Below, piece by piece: positions 44,716-53,710 of a DNA stretch of 64,000 nucleotides. Each line of letters starts with the position of its first letter. The first letter of the stretch is position 1. Both the position numbers and the translations under genes were made by a program. The stretch comes from Alphaproteobacteria bacterium (lineage in GTDB: Bacteria; Pseudomonadota; Alphaproteobacteria; Rhodobacterales; Rhodobacteraceae). The notes beneath the pieces are model-generated. The model had not been told where the DNA came from and did not search any database. It was given only the letters and a program-made list of their open reading frames with translations. Where the stretch lies: positions 124,001-188,000 of the forward strand of contig JAUHZO010000005.1 in assembly GCA_030425925.1 (NCBI GenBank). The letters are read 5' to 3'.

Positions 44716-46755
44716 TCAGCGCCGCCAGAGATGGGCTTGCGACGCGAACAGGCCCTGCAATTTCGACAGCGTCCGGTTGAACGGGCCGGGACGGGGGATG
44801 TCGCCGTTGGCAAGGCGGTCCACCACCACCTCGACCGGGCAGGCGTGCCCGGTCTTCGGATCGAAATAACGCGGGTAGTCGATCAGCGTGGCATGCACCA
44901 GCGCTTCGATCGAAGGGCGCGGTCCGGCAAGGCGACGGGCGGGCACCGGCCCCAGATCGCGGGTTAGCCCCCATCCAGCATAGAAGGGCACGCCCAGGGT
45001 TGTGACATTGACACCGCGCAAGAGCGCTTCGAACCCGGTGAGCGAGGTCAGGGTCCAGACCTCATGCATGTTTTCAAGAACCTGCGCGATGTCGCAGCGC
45101 TCCAAGGTCAAATCCGCGTACTCCCCAGGGTTATCCACGGCGCCGCGGCGCAACCCGGCCTGCACATCCGGGTGCGGTTTCCAGATGATCACGGCACTTT
45201 CATTCCGTGCTCTAACCTGTTGAAGCAGTGTCGCGTTGGAGGTGATGTCGGGACTGCCGTGCAGGATCGAGGCGTCGTCCTCCACCTGTCCCGGCACAAG
45301 GATGCGATGACCTTGCGGCAATGTGGGCAGATTTCCGGACAGGTTGTATTTCGACAAGCCTTTTGACGTCAGGGCGGCGATCAGCCTGTGGGCACGTTCG
45401 GTCTGGTCCGGCCGCAGACGTGCCGCCCTGTGGGCAATCAGCTGTTCCAGACGCGACGGGCGGCGCGGATCGTAGTAGATGCCCACAGGATCGCACACAA
45501 GGCTGAGCGGCGGGATCAATTCGGCGCCCAGTCCGCGCGACCGCAGGAAGCCGTCCTCGACGCGCACCGCCCGGTCGTCCTGTGCCCTCGACGCCCAGAC
45601 CATGCGGTTCCGGCCCTGGCGTTCGGCCAGCGCGCGGGACTTGTCCACATCGTCTTCGAAGCGCAAGCGCCTGACCTGTCCGAACACTTTCTGCAGAGGC
45701 GCGCGTTTCCACAGGCGCATGCCCTCGGCCACCCAACCGGCGCGATCCTCGCGCCAGGCGCGGGTGCGTGCTTCCAGCGTGGCCAGCACGTCCTCGAAAT
45801 GGCACAGCGCGTCGCGATAGGGATCGTACCAGACGGGGTAGAGGATCATCGCGGCGGCAAAAAGCTGCGCGCGCGTCAGCTTGCGCTGGCGGCGGGGCAG
45901 GGGATCCTGGTCGTCGGTCAGGCCCCATCCGGCATAGAACGGCGTGCCGAAGACGCGGGGACGGTGGCCGGCAAGGATCGCCTCGAACCCCATCTGCGAC
46001 GACACGGTGTAGACCGCCGTGGCACTCTCCAGCAACTGCCAGGGCGAGGCGTCACCGGCGTAGAGCGTGATGCCGGGCTGCGCGTCGTCATCGCGAAAGT
46101 GGCCGGGGCGAAAGCCACGGGCGGTTTCGGGATGGGTTTTCAGCACGATGCGCTGGCCGGGATTTTCCTGCCGGGCAAAGGTCAGCATCTCCAGAAAGCG
46201 CGACCGGTCGGCGCGCGACGCGGTGACAGAGGCATCCCCTGCTGTCTGGTCGATCACGAGAACGAATCCCGGATCCGGATGGTCGGCATCGAGCCGCGTG
46301 GCGGAATACTTGGACAGATGGGCGTCCTGCATCCGCGCGATGCCCGCGCGGGCCCGCGCCAGAAGCGCACTGTCATCCAGCGGGTGTTCGGCCAGAAGCC
46401 GTTCCAGATCAGAGGGATGCGCGGGGTCGAAATGCAGGCCCGCATGGTCGATCAGAAGGCCGAGCGGCGGCTCACCGCTCCGGCCGGGAAAAAGCGAGCG
46501 TAGAAAGGCGTCTTCGATCCGGACAAGCGGCGCGGCATGGCGGGCGGCCATCGCCTCGCCGCGTTGGGCGGTGGGCGACATGCCCCAGACGCCCACAAGG
46601 TCGCCCTCACCCGGACGCCCCAGAGAGATGTCGTAGCCCGCCAGCGACAGGATACGGCGCAGGCGCGATTGCCAGAGAAAGCCGCCATTGTAGACAAAAA
46701 GACGCCGGGGCGTGGTGGCCCCGGCGGTCCCCTGTCCCTCATGGGGCAGCGGCAA
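44716..46755 (-). CDS. kpsC: Capsule polysaccharide biosynthesis protein KpsC (beta-Kdo transferase)
   Basis: Two-domain Kdo transferase of about 680 aa that extends the poly-Kdo linker of group-2-type capsules on lysophosphatidylglycerol. The duplicated structure is visible: FVYNGGFLWQSRLRRILSLA starts the first half, and GTPFYAGWGLTDDQDPLPRR and GVPFYAGWGLTRDLGPVPAR mark equivalent points of the two halves. Other repeats are VRIEDAFLRS and VRVEDGFLRS. The start is uncertain: a TTG at 46755 avoids overlapping the upstream gene, while an ATG at 46854 would add 33 residues that look like a shadow of kpsD. Confidence 0.88.
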   Translation of the reverse strand: MPLPHEGQGTAGATTPRRLFVYNGGFLWQSRLRRILSLAGYDISLGRPGEGDLVGVWGMSPTAQRGEAMAARHAAPLVRIEDAFLRSLFPGRSGEPPLGLLIDHAGLHFDPAHPSDLERLLAEHPLDDSALLARARAGIARMQDAHLSKYSATRLDADHPDPGFVLVIDQTAGDASVTASRADRSRFLEMLTFARQENPGQRIVLKTHPETARGFRPGHFRDDDAQPGITLYAGDASPWQLLESATAVYTVSSQMGFEAILAGHRPRVFGTPFYAGWGLTDDQDPLPRRQRKLTRAQLFAAAMILYPVWYDPYRDALCHFEDVLATLEARTRAWREDRAGWVAEGMRLWKRAPLQKVFGQVRRLRFEDDVDKSRALAERQGRNRMVWASRAQDDRAVRVEDGFLRSRGLGAELIPPLSLVCDPVGIYYDPRRPSRLEQLIAHRAARLRPDQTERAHRLIAALTSKGLSKYNLSGNLPTLPQGHRILVPGQVEDDASILHGSPDITSNATLLQQVRARNESAVIIWKPHPDVQAGLRRGAVDNPGEYADLTLERCDIAQVLENMHEVWTLTSLTGFEALLRGVNVTTLGVPFYAGWGLTRDLGPVPARRLAGPRPSIEALVHATLIDYPRYFDPKTGHACPVEVVVDRLANGDIPRPGPFNRTLSKLQGLFASQAHLWRR

Positions 46756-46760
46756 GGGGG

Positions 46761-47912
46761 TCAGCCCCCCGTGCCGGCGATTGTGTCGCTTGCCGTGGTC
46801 AGCGTGCTGACCGCGCCCAGCGTGCCGGTCAGGGCAGCGATGGTCTTGTTCCACTGGGTGAACGGCGCTTCGGTGACATACAGCGTGTCCTGGTCGCGGA
46901 TGACGAAATCGCGCGCCATGAACATGCCATTGGGTTCCGTCAGGTCCAGCACGTAGACAAGGCGCTGCGCGCCCACCAGATCGCTGCGGCCCAGCACCTG
47001 GTTGGCGATCTCTGCCGGTTCGTTGCGGAACACAAAGACACCGGTGGGATCGGCGCTGGCCGACAGCAACCCGCCGACCTGGGCGATGGCCTCGACCGCC
47101 GACAGGGTCTGCGTCTCGAACGGCACGCGGGCCTGTGCGCCGGTGGCGCCCAGCGCGGTGAAGGCGCGGGTGTCTTCCTCGACCAGAATACGGTCGCCGC
47201 CGCGCAGGGCGATGTCGAATTTCGGATTGTCGTAAAGGTCCTGGAACCAGATCTTGCCCTTGTGGTTGCCGCAGATCACTGTGATCTGGGCGATCTCGGG
47301 TTCGATCGTCACGCCGCCCGCGCGGGCCAGCATGGCCGACAGCGTGCGGGTGGGCCGCTCGATGGCATAGACGCCCTGACCGCCCACCGAGCCCACGAGG
47401 CTGACGGTCGATCCGTCGCCGGCAAGACGGCGCACCTCGACCTGCGGGTCGGGCGTCTGGTCCTCGAGGCGGTCGGTGATGATCTGGCGGATGCGTTCGG
47501 GGGTGTTGCCCGCCGCCTTGATCCGGCCTGCATAGGGCACGAAGATGAAGCCGGAGCCGTCCACCTGCACCTCTTCGAGGATTGTGGCGTTGGCCCCTTC
47601 GCCGGCCAGAAGCCCGTCATCCACGTTTTCCCACACCGTCAGGCCCAGCGTGTCGCCCGGGCGGATGGTGTCAGAGCCGACGATGCCCGCAGTCTTGAAC
47701 GCATCGGAAAAGCCCAGGGCAGGGACGACGGCGGTGGCACGGGTCACGCGATCGTTCACGGCGACGATGAACGCGTCACCTTCGCGCTGGACGGAGCCTG
47801 CAAAGATCTCGCGCTTGTTCGGGCCAACGCGGGGCAGGCCGCAGGATGCCAGAATCGACACCGCAGCCAGAAGGGCGACGGACCGCGCCCACCGGGAGGG
47901 GGAGTGTTTCAC
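46761..47912 (-). CDS. kpsD: Capsule polysaccharide export lipoprotein (KpsD/Wza type)
   Basis: Outer-membrane polysaccharide export protein of 383 aa. A lipoprotein signal ends in VSILASC near residue 24. The polysaccharide-export domain follows (DTIRPGDTLGLTVWENVDDG near residue 80), then SLBB-type repeats (GSVGGQGVYAIERPTRTLSA). It forms the periplasm-spanning channel for capsule. Between kpsS and kpsC on the same strand. The ABC exporter KpsMT and KpsE are not in the window. Confidence 0.88.
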   Translation of the reverse strand: MKHSPSRWARSVALLAAVSILASCGLPRVGPNKREIFAGSVQREGDAFIVAVNDRVTRATAVVPALGFSDAFKTAGIVGSDTIRPGDTLGLTVWENVDDGLLAGEGANATILEEVQVDGSGFIFVPYAGRIKAAGNTPERIRQIITDRLEDQTPDPQVEVRRLAGDGSTVSLVGSVGGQGVYAIERPTRTLSAMLARAGGVTIEPEIAQITVICGNHKGKIWFQDLYDNPKFDIALRGGDRILVEEDTRAFTALGATGAQARVPFETQTLSAVEAIAQVGGLLSASADPTGVFVFRNEPAEIANQVLGRSDLVGAQRLVYVLDLTEPNGMFMARDFVIRDQDTLYVTEAPFTQWNKTIAALTGTLGAVSTLTTASDTIAGTGG

Positions 47913-48005
47913 TGCTCGGTCTCCTCGACCTTATGTTTCTGCCTCAGGTTTTTTCTTTAACCTACCGGGAAGCGGGCAAAAAAGCCAGTCCCGGGGTTTG
48001 GCGGC

Positions 48006-49298
48006 TCAGCGCACCAGGCGCAACTGTTGCCGAGGGGCCGCGGTGCCACGAGATAATGCGTCATACGGGTCGTCCGGGGACAACATCATGTCCACCACCT
48101 GGCGCAAGAGCTGCCTGCGGCCGCGCGCAGAATAGAACCCGCCGGGGATCTGCGAGGTTTCCAGCAGGTAGCGGCGGTAGTCCTTGTAGGCGCGGTTGTC
48201 GGGGCGCGAGGGCAGGGCGAAGAAGTCGGGCAGGGGCTGGGTGGAGACGAATTCCGGCTTGGCATAGACCGCGTCGCCGAACACCTTGATCGGGATGCCG
48301 CGCCACAGCACCTGCTGCGCGGCGGTGGAGTTGACCGTCACGGCACTGCGTGCATCGTTGAGCAGTTGCGCCAGCTTGCCGCCGCGGACGTAATGCACGC
48401 GTTCAGCGACCCCGGCGCGGCGCGCGGCGGCACGAATGGCACGGCGGACATTGACGCGGCCATCCTCCAGCGGGTGCGCCTTGAACACCAGGTGGTGATG
48501 GCCCGGCGCGCCGCTGGCAAAACCGTCCACCACCAGCGAGATGAACTCGGTCATGGTTGTGAAGGGCGAATGCTTCTGGAAGCTCGAGTCATGCTCCAGC
48601 TGCATCAGCGCCAGGTGATAGGGAAAGCCGCCCAGGCGGATCCGCTGGGTGGCGACGATCCGCCCGGCCCAGGTCAGCGGCATCAGGACTAGCCGTTTCA
48701 GATACAGCAGGAATTCCTGGAACACGGTGAGCGACCGGTGCGGCTGGAAGTTGCGGTAGTCGCCGTTCCGGAACATGACGAACCAGTGGTAGAGCGCGCC
48801 GTAGAAGATGTGCTGGCGCATGTCGCCCCAATGCGCGGGGGGCAGGGGCGCTTCCATGTCGGACAGTTCCAGCGCCTTCTGCATCTCGGGCACCGACATC
48901 TGCATCAGCCGCGAATGCCCGTTTGTGCCGCCCCGCTCGTAGGTGACCCAGTAGGGGCGCAGATAACCTTCCTCGAACACGTGCACCGTCAGCCCGCGGG
49001 CGCGGGCTTCGGCAATGGCGTCGGCATGCACGGGGCGGACATCGCCGTAGAGCACGATATCCGTGACGCGCTTTTCCTCGATCAGCCGCGTGAAGGTGGC
49101 GCGCCAGTCGGCAGCGCGGCCGCGATAGGGGATGTAGGAGCGCGGGTGAAACCAGAAGGCGCGGTCGCCGGCGTTGAATCCCACGCGCCAGACCTCGGCC
49201 CCGGTCTTGCGCAGCATGGCCCCCAGCCGGTGAAAGAACGGCCCGTGTGGTCCCTGAAGGAACAGAAAGACCCGTCGGGAGCCGGTTGCCTTGGTCAT
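48006..49298 (-). CDS. kpsS: Capsule polysaccharide biosynthesis protein KpsS
   Basis: Kdo transferase of 430 aa that adds the first Kdo to the lipid acceptor of a capsule. Family segments are FLFLQGPHGPFFHRLGAML at the N-terminus, VTDIVLYGDVRPVHADAIAE near residue 85, VFEEGYLRPYWVTYERGG near 110 and VNSTAAQQVLWRGIPIKVFG near 340. The ATG at 49298 begins the conserved region. First gene of the leftward kpsS-kpsD-kpsC group, convergent to ribD and divergent from ribE. Confidence 0.9.
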   Translation of the reverse strand: MTKATGSRRVFLFLQGPHGPFFHRLGAMLRKTGAEVWRVGFNAGDRAFWFHPRSYIPYRGRAADWRATFTRLIEEKRVTDIVLYGDVRPVHADAIAEARARGLTVHVFEEGYLRPYWVTYERGGTNGHSRLMQMSVPEMQKALELSDMEAPLPPAHWGDMRQHIFYGALYHWFVMFRNGDYRNFQPHRSLTVFQEFLLYLKRLVLMPLTWAGRIVATQRIRLGGFPYHLALMQLEHDSSFQKHSPFTTMTEFISLVVDGFASGAPGHHHLVFKAHPLEDGRVNVRRAIRAAARRAGVAERVHYVRGGKLAQLLNDARSAVTVNSTAAQQVLWRGIPIKVFGDAVYAKPEFVSTQPLPDFFALPSRPDNRAYKDYRRYLLETSQIPGGFYSARGRRQLLRQVVDMMLSPDDPYDALSRGTAAPRQQLRLVR

Positions 49299-49394
49299 GC
49301 CGCCATCATATCTGTTGAAGTCTGTTGTGTCAGATAGCGCAGCAGTTCGGCCAAAATAAGGCCCACATTGCTGCTGAATCGAGGGAAATCGTCG

Positions 49395-50000
49395 ATGTTT
49401 ACGGGAATTGTGACCGATATCGGGACAATCCGCGCGATGGAGCGCCGCGGCGACCTGCGGGCGCGGATCGGCACGGGCTATGACACAAGCGGGATCGAGA
49501 TCGGTGCCTCCATCGCCTGCGACGGCGTCTGCCTGACGGTGGTGTCGCTGGGGCCGGACTGGTTCGACGTGGATATCAGCGCCGAAACCGTGTCGAAGAC
49601 CACCATCGGGGCCGCCGGGTCCAATTCGGGCTGGACCGAAGGGCACCGGGTCAACCTGGAACGCGCGCTCAAGGTGGGCGACGAGCTAGGCGGGCACATC
49701 GTGTCCGGCCATGTGGATGGCGTGGCCGAGATCGTGGCGATGGAGGACGAGGGTGACAGCACCCGCGTGACCTTCCGTGCGCCCGAGGCGCTCGCGCGGT
49801 TCGTCGCGCCCAAGGGCTCGGTGGCGCTGAACGGGACGTCGCTTACGGTGAACGAGGTGGCGGGCGGCGATTTCGGCATCAACCTCATTCCGCATACGCG
49901 ACAGGTGACGACCTGGGGGGATGTGACGGTGGGCGACCGGGTGAATCTCGAGATCGACACTCTGGCACGTTACGTGGCGCGCCTGCAGGATTGGGGCTGA
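49395..50000 (+). CDS. ribE: Riboflavin synthase alpha chain
   Basis: Converts two 6,7-dimethyl-8-ribityllumazine molecules to riboflavin, 201 aa. The duplicated lumazine-binding domains are visible: MFTGIVTDIGTIRAMERRGD then IACDGVCLTVVSLG, and GHIVSGHVDGVAEIVAMED then VALNGTSLTVNEVAGGDFG. GAGGGA precedes the ATG. Split from ribD by capsule genes; no FMN riboswitch is visible upstream. Confidence 0.96.
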   Translation: MFTGIVTDIGTIRAMERRGDLRARIGTGYDTSGIEIGASIACDGVCLTVVSLGPDWFDVDISAETVSKTTIGAAGSNSGWTEGHRVNLERALKVGDELGGHIVSGHVDGVAEIVAMEDEGDSTRVTFRAPEALARFVAPKGSVALNGTSLTVNEVAGGDFGINLIPHTRQVTTWGDVTVGDRVNLEIDTLARYVARLQDWG

Positions 50001-50003
50001 GGC

Positions 50004-50063
50004 GGCACGATTTTCTGCGAAAATCGTGCCCTACGGGAAGCGTTTTCGACGAAAACGCTTCCC
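50004..50063. repeat. Two consecutive perfect hairpins after ribE
   Basis: GGCACGATTTTC / GAAAATCGTGCC (50004-50030, 3-base loop) and GGGAAGCGTTTTC / GAAAACGCTTCCC (50035-50063, 3-base loop), only 4 bases apart. Both share a GNTTTTC/GAAAANC core. They may terminate ribE and the convergent soxT transcript. Confidence 0.9.
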
Positions 50064-50147
50064 GCCTGTGGATATGTTGCGTCCTTGTTCTGGCGCAATG
50101 CGGTTTGCAGCGTCTCTTTGGCCTGTCAGCCTGCAGTCGGGGCGGGA

Positions 50148-51209
50148 TCATTCCGCCGGCTGGAACCCCATGATCAGCTGGCGCAGGCCCAGCGCTGCGC
50201 CCGCAAAGATCGCCGCAAAGGTCACCGGGGCCGACACCGCCAGCACGGAAAACGCCGAAAGACCCTGCCCGATGGAACAGCCCAGCGCCAGCACGGCCCC
50301 GGCCCCCATCAGCGCGGCACCAAGGATCTGGCGGCGCAACTCGCGCGGATCCTCGCAGGCTTCCCAGCGGAAATGGCCCTTGATCAGCGAGCCGATGAAG
50401 GCCCCCGTCCAGACCCCTGCCACCGAGCCCACCGCGAAGGTGAGCGGTCGCGCCGATCCGGTCATCCACCACAGGATCGATTCGCCCAGGGGCGCGGCAA
50501 AGCTGTGCGAGACCACCGGCAGCGCTTCGAACCCGGTGCGTGCGACCCAGGCAGTCCCGCCCCAGCCGATCAGCACCGCCAGCGCCACCGCCAGCGCCCA
50601 GCCGATCTGGCCGGGTTTGTCCAAGACCGCGCGGGACCAGGCCGATCCGGCCAGGATCAGCGCGCCCAGCGCCATGCCGATGGCGTTGACCGACAGACCG
50701 GTAATGGCACCCAGATGATGGGCGATTCCGGGGGGCGTGTCATAGACGGTGACACCGGCCTGCGGAAAAAGCGCGTCGCGCAGCGGTGCCAGCGGGCCGG
50801 ACAGCACGACATAGGTCGACACGCCCATCACCAGCACGATGACAAAGCTGCGCAGGTCGCCACCGCCCAGCCGGGCGATGGCGCCAAAGCCGCACGTGCC
50901 CGACAGCGCCATGCCATACCCAAAGATCAGCCCGCCCAGCACCGAGGCCAGCGGCATCCAGCGGATCGAGAGGTAATAGGTGTCGGCCCCGTCCAGCCAT
51001 CCGGAGGCCATCAGCGCAAAGCTGCCCAACACGGCCGCGCCGATGGCAATGCCCCACATCCGCAGACGCAAGGTGGATGCCCCGTACAAGGCGTCCTCGA
51101 TGGCACCCATCGTGCAGAAGCGCCCGAGCCGCGCCGCCAGGCCCAGAAGGATGCCACCCGCCAGGCCGATCAGCGCAACGGCGTTGGTCTCGCCAATGAT
51201 ATCAAGCAT
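50148..51209 (-). CDS. soxT: YeeE/YedE-family sulfur transporter (SoxT)
   Basis: Inner-membrane transporter of 353 aa with about ten hydrophobic segments. The family's conserved cysteine motifs are visible: GRFCTMGAIEDALYGAS near residue 35, GYGMALSGTCGFGAIARLGG near 100 and LALGCSIGQGLSAFSVL near 315. Related proteins import thiosulfate (TsuA). It lies next to soxR-soxS, where soxT genes are found in related bacteria. A GGAGGAGGG site precedes the ATG. Probably brings a sulfur compound into the cytoplasm, perhaps as the inducing signal. Confidence 0.88.
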   Translation of the reverse strand: MLDIIGETNAVALIGLAGGILLGLAARLGRFCTMGAIEDALYGASTLRLRMWGIAIGAAVLGSFALMASGWLDGADTYYLSIRWMPLASVLGGLIFGYGMALSGTCGFGAIARLGGGDLRSFVIVLVMGVSTYVVLSGPLAPLRDALFPQAGVTVYDTPPGIAHHLGAITGLSVNAIGMALGALILAGSAWSRAVLDKPGQIGWALAVALAVLIGWGGTAWVARTGFEALPVVSHSFAAPLGESILWWMTGSARPLTFAVGSVAGVWTGAFIGSLIKGHFRWEACEDPRELRRQILGAALMGAGAVLALGCSIGQGLSAFSVLAVSAPVTFAAIFAGAALGLRQLIMGFQPAE

Positions 51210-51317
51210 GTCCGGGCCCTCCTCCTGCCCCGACTCGAGCCTCGCCGGGGCAGTATGCCCCGGTGTGCGACACATCGCAAGCGGTGCCGGGAGAGCGGCA
51301 GGCAGACGGAAGGCAGG

Positions 51318-51656
51318 TCAGGCGTCGTCGCGGCAGAACAGGTCGTAGACGCATTCGAGCATCTTGCGCGGCCTGTCATCGGCGAGGCGGTAATAGATCG
51401 CCTTGCCGTCGCGCCGGGGCACCACCAGCCCTTCGAGGCGCAGCCGCGACAGCTGTTGCGACACCGCGGCCTGGCGGGCGGACAGCAGCTCTTCGAGCTC
51501 GGTCACCGACTTCTCGCCGGTGACCAGGTGGCACAGGATCATCAGCCGACCCTCGTGGCTGATCGCCTTGAGAAAGGACGAGGCCGTCGTGGCCTTGTCG
51601 ACGATGGCGTCCAGCTCGTCTTCGGTGAGGTCGTCATGCAGGACCGGCAGGGCCAT
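51318..51656 (-). CDS. soxR: ArsR-family repressor SoxR of the sulfur-oxidation locus
   Basis: Winged-helix repressor of 112 aa. The recognition helix region is SARQAAVSQQLSRLRLEGLV near residue 60. Cysteines at about 42, 102 and 108 match the persulfide-sensing pair of the SqrR/BigR/SoxR group (C42 with one near the C-terminus). It should repress sox genes until a reactive sulfur species forms a disulfide or polysulfide bridge. A matching operator is seen at 53598. Upstream of soxT, downstream of soxS on the same strand. Confidence 0.92.
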   Translation of the reverse strand: MALPVLHDDLTEDELDAIVDKATTASSFLKAISHEGRLMILCHLVTGEKSVTELEELLSARQAAVSQQLSRLRLEGLVVPRRDGKAIYYRLADDRPRKMLECVYDLFCRDDA

Positions 51657-51667
51657 GGCGCGCGCTC

Positions 51668-52045
51668 CTAGAATTTCGCGGACTGGAAGTCCGTGTGCTG
51701 TTCCAGGAACCGGGCGTAGACCGGCCAGAAGAAATCCTCGCCCACATAACCTTCCATGCGGGCGATCTCGGAGCCGTCCCGCACCAGGATGAAGGTCGGG
51801 GTCAGCAGCACGCGGCGGTCATAGGTCACGCCCTGTGGCGCGCCGTCGCGCAGTTGCGCCCGCTCGAGTGGCGCGAACCGGCCTTCGGCGGTGTTGGGAT
51901 AGGCCGGGCCGATTTCGTGATCCCACATGGCACAATAGGTGCAGCCGGGCTGCTCCACCATGATGAGCCGGAAGTCTGCCGCGAAGGCCGGAACGGTCAG
52001 CATCAGCCCAAGGCCAGCTGCCGCAATGATCAGCCGTCTGAACAT
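51668..52045 (-). CDS. soxS: SoxS thioredoxin-like protein
   Basis: Periplasmic thioredoxin-fold protein of 125 aa. A signal peptide (LIIAAAGLGLMLTVPAFA) is followed by the redox motif EQPGCTYCAMWDHEI. LLTPTFILVRDGSEIARMEG is the cis-proline region. SoxS keeps the SoxY carrier cysteine reduced in Paracoccus. The ATG at 52045 begins the signal. Divergent from soxV with a 76-base gap; a GTGAATTG half-site of the operator type is in that gap. Confidence 0.9.
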   Translation of the reverse strand: MFRRLIIAAAGLGLMLTVPAFAADFRLIMVEQPGCTYCAMWDHEIGPAYPNTAEGRFAPLERAQLRDGAPQGVTYDRRVLLTPTFILVRDGSEIARMEGYVGEDFFWPVYARFLEQHTDFQSAKF

Positions 52046-52121
52046 GCGCTTACACCGATTGACGATTGCCTGACGGACAACGTAATCTGAATATGTGAAT
52101 TGATCAAGGATCGGGGCCCGA

Positions 52122-52859
52122 ATGCTGGACATTTCGTTTGCAGGCGCCGCTTTTGCGGGGTTGTTGAGCTTTTTCACCCCCTGCATCCTGCCCATGGTGC
52201 CGTTCTACCTGTGCTACATGGCCGGGATTTCCATGGCCGAGTTGCGCGACGATTCCGGGATCGCGCCGGGGGCGCAGCGGCGACTCATCGTGTCGGCACT
52301 GTTCTTTGCCGCCGGGGTCACCACGATCTTTGTGCTGCTGGGCATGGGGGCGACGGCGCTGGGCCGGGCGTTTGCCGATTATCTCGACCAACTGACCTGG
52401 GTTGCCGCGGCAATCCTGGTGGCGTTCGGGCTGCACTTTCTGGGCGTCGTGCGAATCGGGTTCCTCTATCGCGAGGCCCGTCTCGATTCGAAGGCCGAGC
52501 CGACGACGGTGTTGGGGGCCTACCTGATGGGGCTGGCCTTCGGTTTTGGCTGGACGCCCTGCGTGGGCCCGGCGCTGGCCTCGATCCTGATGATTGCCAG
52601 CGGCATGGGCGACATCTGGCGGGGCGGGGTGCTGCTGCTGGTCTACGGGATCGGCATGACCGCACCCTTCGTGGTTGCGGCGTTGTTCTCCGGGCCCTTC
52701 CTGCGCTGGACCGCGCGGCACCGGGCCAAGCTGCACTATGTCGAAAAAGTCATGGGGGCGATGCTGATCCTGTTTGCGATTCTCATCGTCACCGGTAGCG
52801 TGAATGCCATCGGCCAGTGGATGCTGGACACGTTCCCGAACTGGTCGAAGCTGAGTTGA
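52122..52859 (+). CDS. soxV: SoxV, CcdA-type thiol-disulfide membrane transporter
   Basis: Membrane protein of 245 aa with six hydrophobic segments. The redox cysteines are in SFFTPCILPMVPFYLCYMAG and GFGWTPCVGPALASILM, as in CcdA. It carries reducing power from cytoplasmic thioredoxin to periplasmic SoxW and SoxS. First gene of the rightward operon, followed by soxW 19 bases later. Confidence 0.94.
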   Translation: MLDISFAGAAFAGLLSFFTPCILPMVPFYLCYMAGISMAELRDDSGIAPGAQRRLIVSALFFAAGVTTIFVLLGMGATALGRAFADYLDQLTWVAAAILVAFGLHFLGVVRIGFLYREARLDSKAEPTTVLGAYLMGLAFGFGWTPCVGPALASILMIASGMGDIWRGGVLLLVYGIGMTAPFVVAALFSGPFLRWTARHRAKLHYVEKVMGAMLILFAILIVTGSVNAIGQWMLDTFPNWSKLS

Positions 52860-52878
52860 CAAACGGGGAGGACGGATC

Positions 52879-53481
52879 ATGAAAACCTGGATCGGTGTGG
52901 CGCTGGCCGTGGCCATGGCGCTGCCCGTCATGGCGCAGGAGGTGGGCGATGACGGGCTGCACAAGCAGCCCTGGATGCGCGACACCTTCAAGGACCTGCG
53001 CGAGGACCTGGGCGAGGCCAATGCCGAGGGCAAGCGGCTGGTGCTGTTCTTCGAGCAGCGCGGCTGCATCTACTGCCGCAAGATGCACGAGGAAGTGTTC
53101 AGCGACCCGGAAGTCTCCGAGTATATCGACGAGAACTATTTCGTCGTGCAGCTGAACCTGCATGGCGACATCGAGGTGGTGGATTTCGACGGCGAGGCGC
53201 TGTCGGAAAAGGACATGGCCCGGAAATGGCGGGTGCTCTTCACGCCCAGCATCGTCTTTCTGTCAGAAGAGGTGGCCGAGGGCGATTCGGCGATCGAGGC
53301 GTCGGTGGCGGTCATGCCGGGCGCGTTCAGCAAGGGCACCTCGCTCGACATGTTCACCTGGGTGGCCGAAAAGCGCTACGAGATCGAAGACGAGACCGGC
53401 GAGGATTTCCAGCGTTACCACGCACGGCGAATCCAGGAGCGCAATGCAAACCGCGCCGACTCGGACAAGAAATTCGACTGA
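52879..53481 (+). CDS. soxW: SoxW periplasmic thioredoxin
   Basis: Protein of 200 aa. A Sec signal (VALAVAMALPVMA) precedes a thioredoxin fold with LFFEQRGCIYCRKMHEEVFS (CxxC near residue 58) and a cis-proline region LFTPSIVFLSEEVAEG. Accepts electrons from SoxV. The 229-base gap that follows, before soxX, holds an operator-like palindrome. Confidence 0.92.
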   Translation: MKTWIGVALAVAMALPVMAQEVGDDGLHKQPWMRDTFKDLREDLGEANAEGKRLVLFFEQRGCIYCRKMHEEVFSDPEVSEYIDENYFVVQLNLHGDIEVVDFDGEALSEKDMARKWRVLFTPSIVFLSEEVAEGDSAIEASVAVMPGAFSKGTSLDMFTWVAEKRYEIEDETGEDFQRYHARRIQERNANRADSDKKFD

Positions 53482-53597
53482 ACCGTCGATCCGCGGGCCG
53501 GCCGCGGCCGGCCTGCCATCGCCTTGTTCCGAATAACCCTTTCTTAACAAAAGCGGGCGTATCGCCGGGGCAGGGTGCCCCGGGTGCGACAATGCGT

Positions 53598-53617
53598 AAA
53601 TTCACATCCGTGAATTT
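53598..53617. promoter_or_regulatory. SoxR/SqrR-type operator upstream of soxX
   Basis: Perfect dyad AAATTCAC-ATCC-GTGAATTT containing ATTC-N8-GAAT, the core recognised by SqrR/BigR-type persulfide repressors. It stands 94 bases before soxX, in the intergenic region where SoxR is known to bind in other Sox systems. Confidence 0.78.
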
Positions 53618-53710
53618 GTTGTTGCGTCCCCCCGGGTCGGTAGCCTACGGTATACCACAGCCGAGACGAGCTAAGGTCCGCTTGCGGGCCGTCAAGCCTA
53701 GGGAGGGAAA

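Noticed and set aside
44716-46854. Extended start of kpsC at the ATG at 46854
   Set aside because: The extra 33 residues overlap kpsD and read as a shadow; the conserved sequence begins after them. The start remains uncertain.
49299-49394. FMN riboswitch upstream of ribE
   Set aside because: The 96-base gap is too short and lacks the conserved RFN-element boxes; none is seen upstream of ribD either.
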